Positions 8,397 through 17,552 of a DNA stretch of 64,000 nt are shown piece after piece. The stretch lies in NCBI RefSeq assembly GCF_040581415.1, contig NZ_CP114014.1, forward strand, positions 124,001 through 188,000, read 5' to 3'. The notes under the pieces are model-generated. The model saw only the letters and a program-made list of their open reading frames with translations, searched no databases and had not been told where the DNA came from. The DNA comes from Paraconexibacter sp040581415. Lineage in GTDB: Bacteria; Actinomycetota; Thermoleophilia; Solirubrobacterales; Solirubrobacteraceae. Position 1 is the stretch's first letter; each line of letters starts with the position of its first letter. The translations under genes were made by a program, and so were the position numbers.

Positions 8397-10166
8397 TCAC
8401 CGGGTCTCGGCCGTCGTCCGGGTCGACAGCGCACCCTCGCGGGAGAGGATGCGCCGCAGGATCGCGATCGACGAGGCGTAGGTCGAGTCCATCCCGCGGT
8501 AGTTCAGGCCCCGCGCGCCGAGCGTGCGGGCCTGCGTGTACGGCGTGTCGGACGCGTAGTGGATGATCCCGAAGTCGATCGGGAGCTTGGAGAAGTTCAC
8601 GTGCTGGCCGATCGGGTAACGGGCTGAGTCGGCCACCTCGTAGACCGCGGCGCAGTACGGCCCGGCCTCCATCTCGACGACCGTGTACGCCTCGCGGTAG
8701 TAGAAGTCGAGGTAGGTCCGGTTCTGCAGGAACGTCGACTTGACGGTCACGGCGCGCTGGTTGTCCAAGCCGCTGCCGAACCGCAGGTACGGCGCGATGT
8801 CCTCGACGCCGAACGCGTTGTCGAGCCAGTACGTCGTGTTCGAGTGCTCGTCGTGCACGACGCTGGAGATCAGGACGTCGCCCACGTCCGCGTTGAGCGT
8901 CGCCGCCTTGCCGAGGACGTAGACCGAGGACAGCGTGTCCGCGTCCTCGCAGATCTCGCGCAGGATGTTGTACGCCGCCAGGCCGAGCGGGTAGTCGACG
9001 TTCACGATGACCCCGCGGCTGGCCGCCAGCGCGGCGGTGTCCACCCCGCCGATCCGCGGGTCCAGCCGCGCGGGGTCCAGGTCCCGCACCGCCGTCACCT
9101 GCGCGGCCACCGACAGCGCCGTCGTCGACCCCAGGTGGACGACCCCCGCGCCGCGCTCGGCGTCGCGCCGGCGGGCGGCCTGCCGCGGGTGGGCCACGTG
9201 GTAGTCGCGGGCGGCGTAGTAGAGGAAGTTCTCCCACGACCCGCGGGTGGCGCCGGTGTCGAACGCGCGGACCTCCTCGCGCAGGTCGCGCGGGCCCTCG
9301 CGGCGGACCCAGTCGACCAGCTCGTCCTCCATCGCGCGCGCCTCGCCGCTGACGAGGTTCGCCAGCGAGTGGGTGTTGGAGGAGACGAAGTAGACGGGAC
9401 CGTCCTGCAGCCCGGTGGCGTCGATCGCCGTCCGGATCGGGCGGAACCAGTGCCGGGTCATCCGCGCGTAGCCGACCGCGCTGCCGCCGAGCATCCGGAT
9501 GCGCAGCCGCATCTCCCGCGTGGCCACGTCCCCGAGCCGCGCCGCGAATGCCGTCCCCCAGACCTCCTGCAGCCGGGCCCAGTCGTCCTGGGAGCCGCCG
9601 AGCGCGCGGGTGCAGTCGTCCGCCCCCGGGGTCTTCTGCGGCCGGGGCCACCCGACGCCGCGCAGCTTGCGTCGCAGCTTGTTCCACTCGATCTGGAAGG
9701 CGACGAGGGTGGGGACCAGGTCGTCGAGGTCGCTCGTGCTGGACAGCAGGACGGCGTACGTGAGCGGTCCGGCGGGGTCGTCGTCGGCGGCGGGGGGCGG
9801 CGCGGCGAACCAGCGGCGGCGGCGGGCGACGGCCTCGACCGGCTCCCAGTCGTCGAGCGGCCCGATCCCCGCCTTCGTGAACTGCGACGCCTCCTGCCCC
9901 ATGACGATCCGCGTGGCGCGGAAGACCTCCGCGGGCAGTCGCGCCGTGGCGTACATGAACGCGCCGAGGTCCAGGACGTCCTCCTCGGCCGCGTGCGGGT
10001 GCAGCGATGAGGCCATCGCGCGGTGCGCGGCCTCGAGGACCCGCAGGTCGGTCTCCCCCGTCGAGCGCAGGAGCGTGCTGTAGGTCCGCTGGTAGAGCGC
10101 AACCTCCTCGGCGGCGAGCTCGACCGACGGCGGCGTCGCGCCGGAGCCCCCGAGCGCCGGCGTCAT
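8397..10166 (-). CDS. Uncharacterised 589-residue protein with nucleoside-phosphorylase-like C-terminal half
   Basis: I do not recognise the full-length family. The N-terminal third is helical, His/Glu-rich and Arg-rich; the middle part includes RMTRHWFRPIRTAIDATGLQ. The C-terminal half resembles the purine nucleoside phosphorylase/AMP nucleosidase fold: VLGKAATLNADVGDVLI (about residue 417) is like the family GKxG...GD strand, and VVEMEAGPYCAA (about 497) is like the EMEA/MEG ribose-binding motif. There is no signal peptide, so it is probably cytoplasmic. ATG 10166 gives MTPALGG. It is monocistronic, between the convergent peroxiredoxin and a divergent secreted protein. The nucleosidase or phosphorylase role is inference from motifs only. 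Confidence 0.7.
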   Translation of the reverse strand: MTPALGGSGATPPSVELAAEEVALYQRTYSTLLRSTGETDLRVLEAAHRAMASSLHPHAAEEDVLDLGAFMYATARLPAEVFRATRIVMGQEASQFTKAGIGPLDDWEPVEAVARRRRWFAAPPPAADDDPAGPLTYAVLLSSTSDLDDLVPTLVAFQIEWNKLRRKLRGVGWPRPQKTPGADDCTRALGGSQDDWARLQEVWGTAFAARLGDVATREMRLRIRMLGGSAVGYARMTRHWFRPIRTAIDATGLQDGPVYFVSSNTHSLANLVSGEARAMEDELVDWVRREGPRDLREEVRAFDTGATRGSWENFLYYAARDYHVAHPRQAARRRDAERGAGVVHLGSTTALSVAAQVTAVRDLDPARLDPRIGGVDTAALAASRGVIVNVDYPLGLAAYNILREICEDADTLSSVYVLGKAATLNADVGDVLISSVVHDEHSNTTYWLDNAFGVEDIAPYLRFGSGLDNQRAVTVKSTFLQNRTYLDFYYREAYTVVEMEAGPYCAAVYEVADSARYPIGQHVNFSKLPIDFGIIHYASDTPYTQARTLGARGLNYRGMDSTYASSIAILRRILSREGALSTRTTAETR

Positions 10167-10348
10167 CGGCCGCGGCCGCGCCGTGCGCAGGCGCCAGAAT
10201 CGCTGCGCGCGGGGACGCGGGCCGCGTAAGGTGTCGCCCGTCGAGCATCCATTCGTCCACCGGCGGGCCCCTGCGTGATCGCTGCGGTCTGCGGCGGCGT
10301 CATGCTGGACAACCTACCCCTCGCACGACCTCCCGGATCGTCCTGAAC

Positions 10349-12391
10349 GTGAACCGCTCCCTCCGCCTGATCGTCCTGCTGACCGCGTGCTCCGCCGGGC
10401 TGGCGCTGCCGGCGGGCGCGTCCGCTCGGATCGTCGCCCCGAAGATCACCGAGCCCGCGAACGCGTTCGCGCCGGTGTTCTACGACCTGGACGGGACGAC
10501 CGGACGCGGCATCACCGTCGCGGGGACGGTCGCCCCCGGGGCGTCCGACGGGGAGAAGCTCGACATCGTCTGTCTGCGGCGCGGCGAGGGGCGCCGGCCT
10601 GCGCCTGCCCCCGGCGCCGTCGGGGCGGACACCGTCGCGGCCGGCGTCGCGGTCCGCGTACCGCAGCCCGGCAGCGCGGGCACGTTCTCGGTGACGGCCT
10701 CGGCGGACAGCACGGCGTTCGTCTCGCCGTGCCGGCTGCTGGCGCTCACTGCCGGGAACAGCACCGTCGAGTCCGACGCGTCCGGCCCGTCGATCTACCC
10801 GTCGGTGCTGCGCGACTTCGTCGAGACCGCCCCCGGGAACCCGAACGCCGGCCAGCGCTACGACGTCGATGCGAGCACCGTGACCGCCGGCCTCACGAGC
10901 ACCGCTCACATCGAGTCGTTCGGGGGCTGTGGCCTGTGGAACGCGCGCCCGCTCGATCCGGCCGTGGCGCCGGACAAGGCAGCGCTGAACGTCTTCGAGT
11001 GCGCCGGCTACGCCGACGACGTGGCGGACGGGACGTCGCCGACCCGGAGCGAGCTGCAGATCGACGGCCGCAACGCCTTCACCGGCGCCATGGCGGCACT
11101 CGGCAGCGGTGGTCTGCCGGGCGTGGCGGGCCGTCCCGCCCTCACGCGGTCGGGCACGCGCGATCCGGCGACCGGGCTCCTGCGGCTGGCTGAGAGCACC
11201 GACGTCGTCCGCTGTCAGACGACTCCGGCGGGTTATCCGTTCACGGATCCGGCCGAGTGCGGCGGCCTCGTCGGCACGGGCGTACGGCTGGTGCGCCAGG
11301 TGACGATGTCCGAGGACGGCCGCTCGACGACGATGCGCGACCGCTGGGAGTCGACCGACGGCGCCGACCACATCCTCGACCTGCTGCTCGAGGTCGACTT
11401 CGCGACGCAGGACTACGGGATCCGGGTGCCGTGGACCGGCGGCGGCGTGACCGCCTACCCGGGATCGGCCAGCCTGCCGGGGCCGCCGAGCGTCCCGGCC
11501 AGCATCTTCGTCAGCAGCGACCGCCGCGTCCCGGACGGTGACCTCGCCCACGCGACCGGCGCCGTCAGCTTCTCGACGGCGCCTTCGGCCGTCGAGTTCA
11601 TCTCCGGCCTCGGGGATCCCTCGCGCTTCATGGAGCTGCGGTACATCCGCAGCGTGACGGCGGCCGCCCCGCTCGAGCTCGTCCACACCTTCTCGATGGC
11701 ACCGACCGCCGCGGAGTCGGCGGCCCTCGCCGGGAAGGCCGAGGATGCGTTCACCGGGCCGAGGGTGGCCATCACCTCCCCGGCGGCAGGAAGCACGACG
11801 GCGCTGGACACCGTCACCGCGACCGGCACCGCCTCCGACGACCGCAGCCTGGCGTCGCTGATCGTGAACGGGCTGCCGGTGAGCACGGCCGACGACGGCT
11901 CCTGGAGCGCACCGGTGGCGCTGAGCCCAGGCGCCAACACGATCGTCGCTCGCGCCATCGACAGCGCCGGGAACGCGACGGAGGCGTCGGTCGCGGTCAC
12001 GCGGGTCGGGGCGAAGCGCTGCGTCGTCCCGAAGGTCAAAGGACTGAAGTCGGTGGGCGTCGCGATCACGCCGCTGCGCAAGGCCGGCTGCCGGCTGGGC
12101 AAGGTCCTGACGATCTACTCCAAGCCGAAGATCGTGGTGAAGGGCAAGCGGCGGCTGAAGGTCACAGTCAAGCGGTTCGCGGTCCTGGGGTCCAAGCAGA
12201 AGCAGGGTCGCCGGCTCGCGCCCGGAGCGGCCGTCGACCTGATCGTCCAGGGCCGGAAGCCGAAGGCGGGTGCGAGGAAGCCGGCGGTGAAGAAGCCGAA
12301 GCCCGGGGTCAAGAAGCCGACCCCGGCGGCCGCGAAGCCGAAGCTGCCGACGTACGTGCCGGACCTGCCGGCCGCCTCGCGGCGGCGCTGA
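10349..12391 (+). CDS. Secreted multidomain protein with glucodextranase-B-like and PASTA-like domains
   Basis: About 680 residues. A signal peptide (residues 1-28, ending PAGASARI) leads into a roughly 450-residue beta-rich region of unknown family. An Ig-like domain follows at about 470-550 (RVAITSPAAGSTTALDTVTA ... NTIVARAIDSAGNATE), the classic Glucodextran_B pattern. Next is a PASTA-like unit (CVVPKVKGLKSVGVAITPL, about 555-640) and a Lys/Pro/Ala-rich tail (KKPKPGVKKPTPAAAKPK) that may bind wall polymers. The GTG at 10349 was chosen because it begins the signal peptide. It is probably surface-associated or secreted; no enzymatic motif is seen. Confidence 0.75.
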   Translation: MNRSLRLIVLLTACSAGLALPAGASARIVAPKITEPANAFAPVFYDLDGTTGRGITVAGTVAPGASDGEKLDIVCLRRGEGRRPAPAPGAVGADTVAAGVAVRVPQPGSAGTFSVTASADSTAFVSPCRLLALTAGNSTVESDASGPSIYPSVLRDFVETAPGNPNAGQRYDVDASTVTAGLTSTAHIESFGGCGLWNARPLDPAVAPDKAALNVFECAGYADDVADGTSPTRSELQIDGRNAFTGAMAALGSGGLPGVAGRPALTRSGTRDPATGLLRLAESTDVVRCQTTPAGYPFTDPAECGGLVGTGVRLVRQVTMSEDGRSTTMRDRWESTDGADHILDLLLEVDFATQDYGIRVPWTGGGVTAYPGSASLPGPPSVPASIFVSSDRRVPDGDLAHATGAVSFSTAPSAVEFISGLGDPSRFMELRYIRSVTAAAPLELVHTFSMAPTAAESAALAGKAEDAFTGPRVAITSPAAGSTTALDTVTATGTASDDRSLASLIVNGLPVSTADDGSWSAPVALSPGANTIVARAIDSAGNATEASVAVTRVGAKRCVVPKVKGLKSVGVAITPLRKAGCRLGKVLTIYSKPKIVVKGKRRLKVTVKRFAVLGSKQKQGRRLAPGAAVDLIVQGRKPKAGARKPAVKKPKPGVKKPTPAAAKPKLPTYVPDLPAASRRR

Positions 12392-12401
12392 CCCAGGCGG
12401 C

Positions 12402-12503
12402 CGGAGGATTCCGCGGGGCCTACCCCCCGAATCCTCCGAGCGGCGGATCCGGCCCCGGTGCGCGGAGGATTCAGCGGGGCCTACCCCCCGAATCCTCCGA
12501 GCG
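12402..12503. repeat. Two tandem 41-bp hairpin repeats
   Basis: Copies at 12402-12442 and 12463-12503 differ at one base. Each has arms CGGAGGATTC and GAATCCTCCG around a GC-rich loop in which GCGGGG and CCCCCC can also pair. They follow the stop of the PASTA-like protein and probably act as a double terminator, or they are REP-like elements. A lone arm, CGGAGGATTC, recurs near 12584. Confidence 0.75.
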
Positions 12504-12632
12504 TGCCGTCGGCGTGGCCGCGGCGTGTCGGCGGAGGGACGCTGCCAGCGTCACGGACGCGACAGACGCCGGACGGGACCGCGCGGAGGATTCGACGTGT
12601 CGGATCCACCCAACCCCAGGAGCCTCGCGGCT

Positions 12633-13298
12633 ATGCGCAAGAACCGTCTCACCGCCGTCCTCACCGCTGCCGGCATGGCGACCGTCCTCGTGCTGCCCGG
12701 CGCGGCGGACGCGCGGCAGAACACCGGCCCGAAGGCGCCGACGGCCTGCAAGGCCGGCGCGATGAAGAAGGACAAGGACGGGGCCGTCACCCACGTCTGC
12801 AACAAGAAGGGCAAGTGGGTGAAGGTGCTCTACCGCACGGCCGGCGAGGCGCCGGCGGCGCAGCCCGCGTCCGAGGCGGCCAGGCAGAGCGGTGGGGGCG
12901 GCACGCCGTCGCGCGGCTGCGACTTCGACGGCGCGCCGGTCGGGGTCGGGGACACGGTGTCCGTCGTCGTGCACACCCGCGTGGGCAGCCGCTGGACCGC
13001 GGTGACCACCACGTTCATCTGCGGCGACGACGGCAAGCTGCACCAGGTCGCGCGGACGGCGCCCGCAGCCGTGGAGCCGCGCGACGCACCGGTGGTGACC
13101 GCCGCCGACACATCGGCGGCGAAGCGCGCCGGTGGCGCAGGGACGCCCACGCGGACGTGCGCCGACAGCAACGCCGCGCCCGGCGACGAGGTCGTCGTGG
13201 TCGTGGACGTCCGCTCGGGCAGCGGCAAGCTGATCAAGCGCACGGTCACGCGCTCCGTCTGCGGCGACGACGGCTGGCTGCACCCCGTCGCCCGCTGA
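12633..13298 (+). CDS. Secreted protein with two Cys-containing repeats
   Basis: A 221-residue protein of no known family. A signal peptide (residues 1-27, ending GAADARQ) is followed by a basic Lys-rich segment (KAGAMKKDKDGAVTHVCNKK). Two roughly 55-residue repeats come next. Each begins with GGGGTPSRGCDFDG or GGAGTPTRTCADSN and ends with CGDDGKLHQVAR or CGDDGWLHPVAR, so each has two Cys that could form a disulfide. The start is the ATG at 12633, with CAGGAG upstream. It is transcribed alone after the tandem hairpin repeats. The repeats suggest a small beta-sandwich binding module; the function is unknown. Confidence 0.7.
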   Translation: MRKNRLTAVLTAAGMATVLVLPGAADARQNTGPKAPTACKAGAMKKDKDGAVTHVCNKKGKWVKVLYRTAGEAPAAQPASEAARQSGGGGTPSRGCDFDGAPVGVGDTVSVVVHTRVGSRWTAVTTTFICGDDGKLHQVARTAPAAVEPRDAPVVTAADTSAAKRAGGAGTPTRTCADSNAAPGDEVVVVVDVRSGSGKLIKRTVTRSVCGDDGWLHPVAR

Positions 13299-13390
13299 CG
13301 CCCGGTCAGGACGCGGCCGCCCGCTGCTCGGGCAGCCGCGTCGTCCGGGGGCTGACGCCGCCTGGCAGCGGCTCATAGACTCCGGCAGAC

Positions 13391-15397
13391 ATGACCGAAC
13401 CGATCGACCAGCTCTGCATCGACACCATCCGTGCCCTGAGCATGGACGCCATCCAGGCGGCGAACTCCGGCCACCCGGGCCTGCCGCTCGGCATGGCGCC
13501 CGCGGCCTTCGTCCTCTACGCGGACGTCATGAAGCACGATCCCGCCGACGTCGACTGGCCCGACCGCGACCGGTTCGTGCTGTCCGCCGGACACGGCTCG
13601 ATGCTGCTCTACAGCGCGCTGCACCTCGCGGGCTACGAGCTGTCGTTGGACGACATCAAGGCGTTCCGCCAGTGGGACTCGCGGACCCCCGGTCACCCCG
13701 AGCGCGAGCGCCACCACGACGGCAGCTGGCGCACCCCGGGCGTGGAGGTCACCACCGGCCCGCTCGGCCAGGGCTTCGCGAACGGCGTCGGCATGGCGAT
13801 CGCCGAGCAGCACCTGCGTCACACGTTCGGCAGCGAGACGCAGGACCACTACGTCTACGCGATCGTCTCCGACGGCGACCTCATGGAGGGTGTCGCGTCG
13901 GAGGCGGCGTCCATGGCGGGCCAGCTGGGCCTCGGCAAGCTGATCTACCTCTACGACGACAACGACATCTCGCTCGACGGCCCGACGTCCCTGAGCTTCG
14001 ACAGCGAGGACACGTCCAAGCGCTTCGAGTCCTACGGCTGGCAGGTCCTCGAGGTGTCCGACGCCAACGACATCGACGCGCTGCGCGCCGCGCTGGCCGA
14101 GGGCAAGGCCGAGACCGCCAAGCCGACCCTGATCCACGTCAAGTCGATCATCGGCTACCCGTCGCCCAACAAGCAGGGGACGAGCGGCGCGCACGGCTCA
14201 CCGCTGGGCGACGACGAGGTCCGCCTCACCAAGGAGGCGATGGGCTGGGACCCGGACAAGACGTTCTTCGTGCCGGACGGCGTGTACGAGCGATTCGGCG
14301 CCGGCGGCCGCAAGGGCGCGGAGGCGCGCTCGGAGTGGCAGACCCGCCTCGACGCCCTGAAGCAGGACGCGGCCAAGGCCGAGCTGTGGGACAAGGCCTG
14401 GGTCGGCGAGGCGCTGCCCGGCGTCGCGGACGCGCTTGCGCCCGGCAAGATCGACTGGGGCAAGCCCGCGCTCGCCACGCGTGCGGCCGGCAAGGCGGCG
14501 ATGGCGGCGTTCAGCTCGTTCGTCCCGACCATGGTCGGCGGGGCCGCCGATCTCTCCGGCTCCACCAACACGCTGTTCCCGGGCGGGGACGACGAGACGC
14601 TCTCCAAGGGCCATCCCGGCCGCAACGTCTACTACGGCGTCCGCGAGCACGCGATGGGCGCGGCCGTCAACGGCATGGCGGCCCACGGCGGCATCGTCCG
14701 GCCCTACGGCTCGACCTTCCTGCAGTTCGCCGACTACATGCGCGGCTCGATCCGCCTCAGCGCGCTGATGCAGCTGAAGGTCGCGTGGGTCTTCACGCAC
14801 GACTCGGTCGCGCTCGGCGAGGACGGCCCGACGCACCAGCCGGTCGAGCATGTCGCTGCCCTGCGCGCGATCCCGGGCCTGACCGTCCTGCGTCCGGGTG
14901 ACCCGCTCGAGACCGCTGAGGCCTGGCGCGTGATCCTCGAGGACCTCGACGGCCCCGGCGTCCTGATCCTGAGCCGCCAGAACCTGCCGGTCCTGGAGGG
15001 CGCGCCGGTCGTCGGCGGCGTCGAGCGCGGCGCCTACACCGTCCGGGGCACGGAGGCGCCCCCGCAGGCCGTCATCGTCGGCACCGGCTCGGAGGTCCAC
15101 ACCGCGCTCGAGGCGGCCGACCTCCTGGAGAAGGAAGGCCTCGTCGTGCAGGTCGTCTCGATGCCCTCGTGGGAGCTGTTCGAGGCGCAGGACGAGAGCT
15201 ACCGCCAGCAGGTCCTTCCGCTCGGGGTCCCGAAGGTCTCCGTCGAGGCGGGCATCGCCATGGGCTGGTCGCAGTGGGTCGACGCGTCCGTCTCGATCGA
15301 GCGGTTCGGGGCGTCGGCTCCGGGCGAGGAACTGCTCGAACGCTTCGGCATCACCCCCGCAGCCACGGCCGCGAAGGTGAAGGAGCTGATCGGCTAA
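13391..15397 (+). CDS. tkt: Transketolase
   Basis: A 668-residue thiamine-diphosphate enzyme of the non-oxidative pentose phosphate pathway, transferring two-carbon ketol units between sugar phosphates. Visible motifs: NSGHPGLPLGMAP, the His-containing SAGHGSMLLY, GPLGQGFANGVGMA, the ThDP/Mg motif SDGDLMEGVASEAAS...YDDNDIS, the pyrimidine-domain ADLSGSTNT and GVREHAMGA, and THDSVALGEDGPTHQPVE. The length is normal for the family. Its TAA overlaps the stop of the convergent lytic transglycosylase gene by four bases. No other Calvin or pentose-pathway gene is adjacent. Confidence 0.96.
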   Translation: MTEPIDQLCIDTIRALSMDAIQAANSGHPGLPLGMAPAAFVLYADVMKHDPADVDWPDRDRFVLSAGHGSMLLYSALHLAGYELSLDDIKAFRQWDSRTPGHPERERHHDGSWRTPGVEVTTGPLGQGFANGVGMAIAEQHLRHTFGSETQDHYVYAIVSDGDLMEGVASEAASMAGQLGLGKLIYLYDDNDISLDGPTSLSFDSEDTSKRFESYGWQVLEVSDANDIDALRAALAEGKAETAKPTLIHVKSIIGYPSPNKQGTSGAHGSPLGDDEVRLTKEAMGWDPDKTFFVPDGVYERFGAGGRKGAEARSEWQTRLDALKQDAAKAELWDKAWVGEALPGVADALAPGKIDWGKPALATRAAGKAAMAAFSSFVPTMVGGAADLSGSTNTLFPGGDDETLSKGHPGRNVYYGVREHAMGAAVNGMAAHGGIVRPYGSTFLQFADYMRGSIRLSALMQLKVAWVFTHDSVALGEDGPTHQPVEHVAALRAIPGLTVLRPGDPLETAEAWRVILEDLDGPGVLILSRQNLPVLEGAPVVGGVERGAYTVRGTEAPPQAVIVGTGSEVHTALEAADLLEKEGLVVQVVSMPSWELFEAQDESYRQQVLPLGVPKVSVEAGIAMGWSQWVDASVSIERFGASAPGEELLERFGITPAATAAKVKELIG

Positions 15398-17019
15398 CCG
15401 GACGGCTTCCTGCCTGTGGTCGCCTTCGCGGCGACCGCAGGCGCAGGAACGGGCGCTCCTGCGCCCAGCAGCGGCAGCAGGCCCGACACCTTCGAGCTGA
15501 CCGTGATGTGGATCGCGGCCGGCTCGCGGACCCAGGCGATCAGGTTCAGCGCCGTCAGCCGGTCCAGCGCGTACTGGAAGGCCAAGGACTGGGCCGGGCT
15601 CACGTACTGCCGCGCGATGTCGAAGGTGAACCCGGTCGTGTGCAGCGAGTAGGCCTTCGTCGCCTGGATGTTCGAGCGCGTGAGCGCCTTCTGGTACGGC
15701 CGGTCCCGGATCGAGCTCGTCACGACCAGCGGCCCGTTGCCCGAGATCCCCTGTGTCGCCGCGCCGATGTACAGCAGGACGGCGAGCGCCTCGGGACGCA
15801 GCGCGCGGTACAGCCGCTTGGACTGCTTGAAGCGCGGAGCGAACTCGCCCATGGCCGGCGAGATCACCAGGCCGTACCGGGCCAGCCGGTCGGCCTGCAA
15901 GCGGACGAGGTCACCGGCGGCCTGCGCACGGCCGAGCTCGAACGGGTCCTTGAACTCGGGGACGCTGAACTCGGGGTGCAGGACCTCCTCGGCCGAGTTC
16001 TTGTTCAGCTGCAGCTCCGACTGCTCCGCCAGCTCGGCCGGATCGGACCGGTACGTCGCCATGATCGACTGCGCCGCCTTCACCCGCCACAGGTAGGTCG
16101 AGGAGTCGTCGCCGAGCGACCGCAGGAACTCGTAGGCCTCGCGGTGGTCCACCGGCGAGCTGCCGAAGTAGAGCTCGGCGTACGACACGTCGTCCCCGCC
16201 GTCGTAGCGCTTCAGCGCGGTCTGAAGGTTCCCGATGCCCATGTGGTAGCTGACGATCGCGAGCTCGGGGTCGTCGCCCAACTTCTCGGCGCCGAGCTTC
16301 AGGTAGCGGACGGTCGCCGCGAGCGCCTTGACGGGGTCGAAGCGCTCGTCGATCCGGGCACGCTCCCGCCGGCGAGCAGCGACCTTCCGCCCCCGCGCGA
16401 TGCCGCGGGTCAGCCTCGCCGACGCCGCCACGTCGACCTTCAGGCCCAGCAGGTTCGTCCCCGTCTCCGCCAGGATCTGCGTCAGCCCCGCCGCTCCGCT
16501 GAGGTCGCGCGGGTTGGCCAGCGCGTCCGGCCGTCCTGCGCTCTCCAGGAACACGATGCCCTCCAGCGCGTCCGGATCGATGCCGCCGGCCGTCGCCGCC
16601 GCATCGATCCGCGGGCGCAGGGCCGCGACGCGCCGCGCCGTGGCGACAGCGCCGCCCGGCGACTTGGCGTAGAGCACGTGCGCCAGCCCGGCGGCCGCGC
16701 GGCGTTCGCGGTCCGCCCGCAGCGCGTCGGTGTACCGCAGCGGGTCGACGCCCTCGCCCTCGGCGGACCCGGGCAGGAGGTCACCCGGACTGCGCTCGAT
16801 CTCGGGCAGCTGCACGAGCCCGTCCGCCGGGATGCTGACCCCGCCGGCGCCGCGCGCGTCGTCGTCCCCGTCGCCACCGGACGTCAGCGCGAGTGCGCCG
16901 CCGGCCCCGACGAGGACCGCGAGCAGCAGCAGGACACCGGCGCGGAGGCGACGCCGGCGCAGGGCGGTCATGCGGGCGGGGCGGGAGGGCCGCGGCGGAC
17001 GGGACGACGTGCTGGCCAT
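15394..17019 (-). CDS. Membrane-anchored lytic transglycosylase with C-terminal DUF5715/M15-like domain
   Basis: About 541 residues. A cytoplasmic Arg-rich start and one transmembrane helix (about 28-46) precede an SLT lysozyme-like domain (about 135-300). Its catalytic Glu is E159 in FLESAGRPDA, with GAAGLTQI and AIVSYHMGIGN motifs. The C-terminal part (about 400-510) carries VVTSSIRDRPYQKALT and SLHTTGFTFDI, resembling DUF5715 and the metal/His motifs of D-Ala-D-Ala carboxypeptidase-like M15 folds. It should cut peptidoglycan glycan strands, perhaps peptides too, outside the membrane. ATG 17019 was chosen; a GTG lies one codon earlier. It is convergent with tkt. Confidence 0.82.
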   Translation of the reverse strand: MASTSSRPPRPSRPARMTALRRRRLRAGVLLLLAVLVGAGGALALTSGGDGDDDARGAGGVSIPADGLVQLPEIERSPGDLLPGSAEGEGVDPLRYTDALRADRERRAAAGLAHVLYAKSPGGAVATARRVAALRPRIDAAATAGGIDPDALEGIVFLESAGRPDALANPRDLSGAAGLTQILAETGTNLLGLKVDVAASARLTRGIARGRKVAARRRERARIDERFDPVKALAATVRYLKLGAEKLGDDPELAIVSYHMGIGNLQTALKRYDGGDDVSYAELYFGSSPVDHREAYEFLRSLGDDSSTYLWRVKAAQSIMATYRSDPAELAEQSELQLNKNSAEEVLHPEFSVPEFKDPFELGRAQAAGDLVRLQADRLARYGLVISPAMGEFAPRFKQSKRLYRALRPEALAVLLYIGAATQGISGNGPLVVTSSIRDRPYQKALTRSNIQATKAYSLHTTGFTFDIARQYVSPAQSLAFQYALDRLTALNLIAWVREPAAIHITVSSKVSGLLPLLGAGAPVPAPAVAAKATTGRKPSG

Positions 17020-17072
17020 CACGACAACCGTGGCACAGTTTCCTGAAGGCCCGCCGTGCGACCCTTGACGGC

Positions 17073-17495
17073 GTGACCGAGCCCCTGACGATCTCCACCG
17101 ACCCGGCGCGCCTGGACATCGACCTCATCCACGCGTTCCTCAGCGAGCAGGCGTATTGGGCGATCGGCCGCCCGCGCGCCCTGACCGAACGGGCCATCGC
17201 CCACTCGCTGTGCTTCGGCGCCTACGACGCCGAGGGCGCGCAGCTCGCCTTCGCCCGGGTCGTCACCGACCGCGCGCTCTTCGCCTACCTGGCGGACGTC
17301 TTCGTGGTCCCCGAAGGACGGGGTCGCGGCGTCGGCAAGGCACTGGTCGCGGCGATCATGGAGCACGAGGACGTCCGCTCGCTGCGGCGCGTCGTGCTTG
17401 CCACCGACGACGCCCACGGGCTCTATGCGCCGTTCGGGTTCACGCCGCTGTCGGACGCCGAGAAGTGGATGGGCATCCGGCGCGGCCCGGTTTGA
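17073..17495 (+). CDS. GNAT-family N-acetyltransferase
   Basis: A 140-residue single-domain acetyltransferase that uses acetyl-CoA. ARVVTDRALFAYLADVFVVP is strand 4 with motif A. GRGRGVGKALVAAIMEH is the pyrophosphate-binding loop (R/QxxGxG/A), and LATDDAHGLYAPFGFTPL is motif B with the acceptor-side Tyr. The start is GTG 17073, since upstream codons overlap the divergent transglycosylase promoter region. The small size and DLIHAFLSEQAYWAIGRPR start match YjhQ/Eis-like small GNATs. The substrate is unknown. It is convergent with the NHL-repeat gene. Confidence 0.88.
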   Translation: MTEPLTISTDPARLDIDLIHAFLSEQAYWAIGRPRALTERAIAHSLCFGAYDAEGAQLAFARVVTDRALFAYLADVFVVPEGRGRGVGKALVAAIMEHEDVRSLRRVVLATDDAHGLYAPFGFTPLSDAEKWMGIRRGPV

Positions 17496-17552
17496 CGGCC
17501 CCGCGCCTGGCCATGGGCCTCGGGCCATGGGCCACCGGCCGCGGGCGGTGGC

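Noticed and set aside
12402..12503. CRISPR array
   Set aside because: Only two palindromic repeats with a 20-base gap and no cas genes anywhere in the window.
17508..17550. GGCCATGGGCC repeated between the acetyltransferase and NHL genes as a terminator
   Set aside because: The copies are direct, not inverted; pairing is poor, so I do not call a hairpin.
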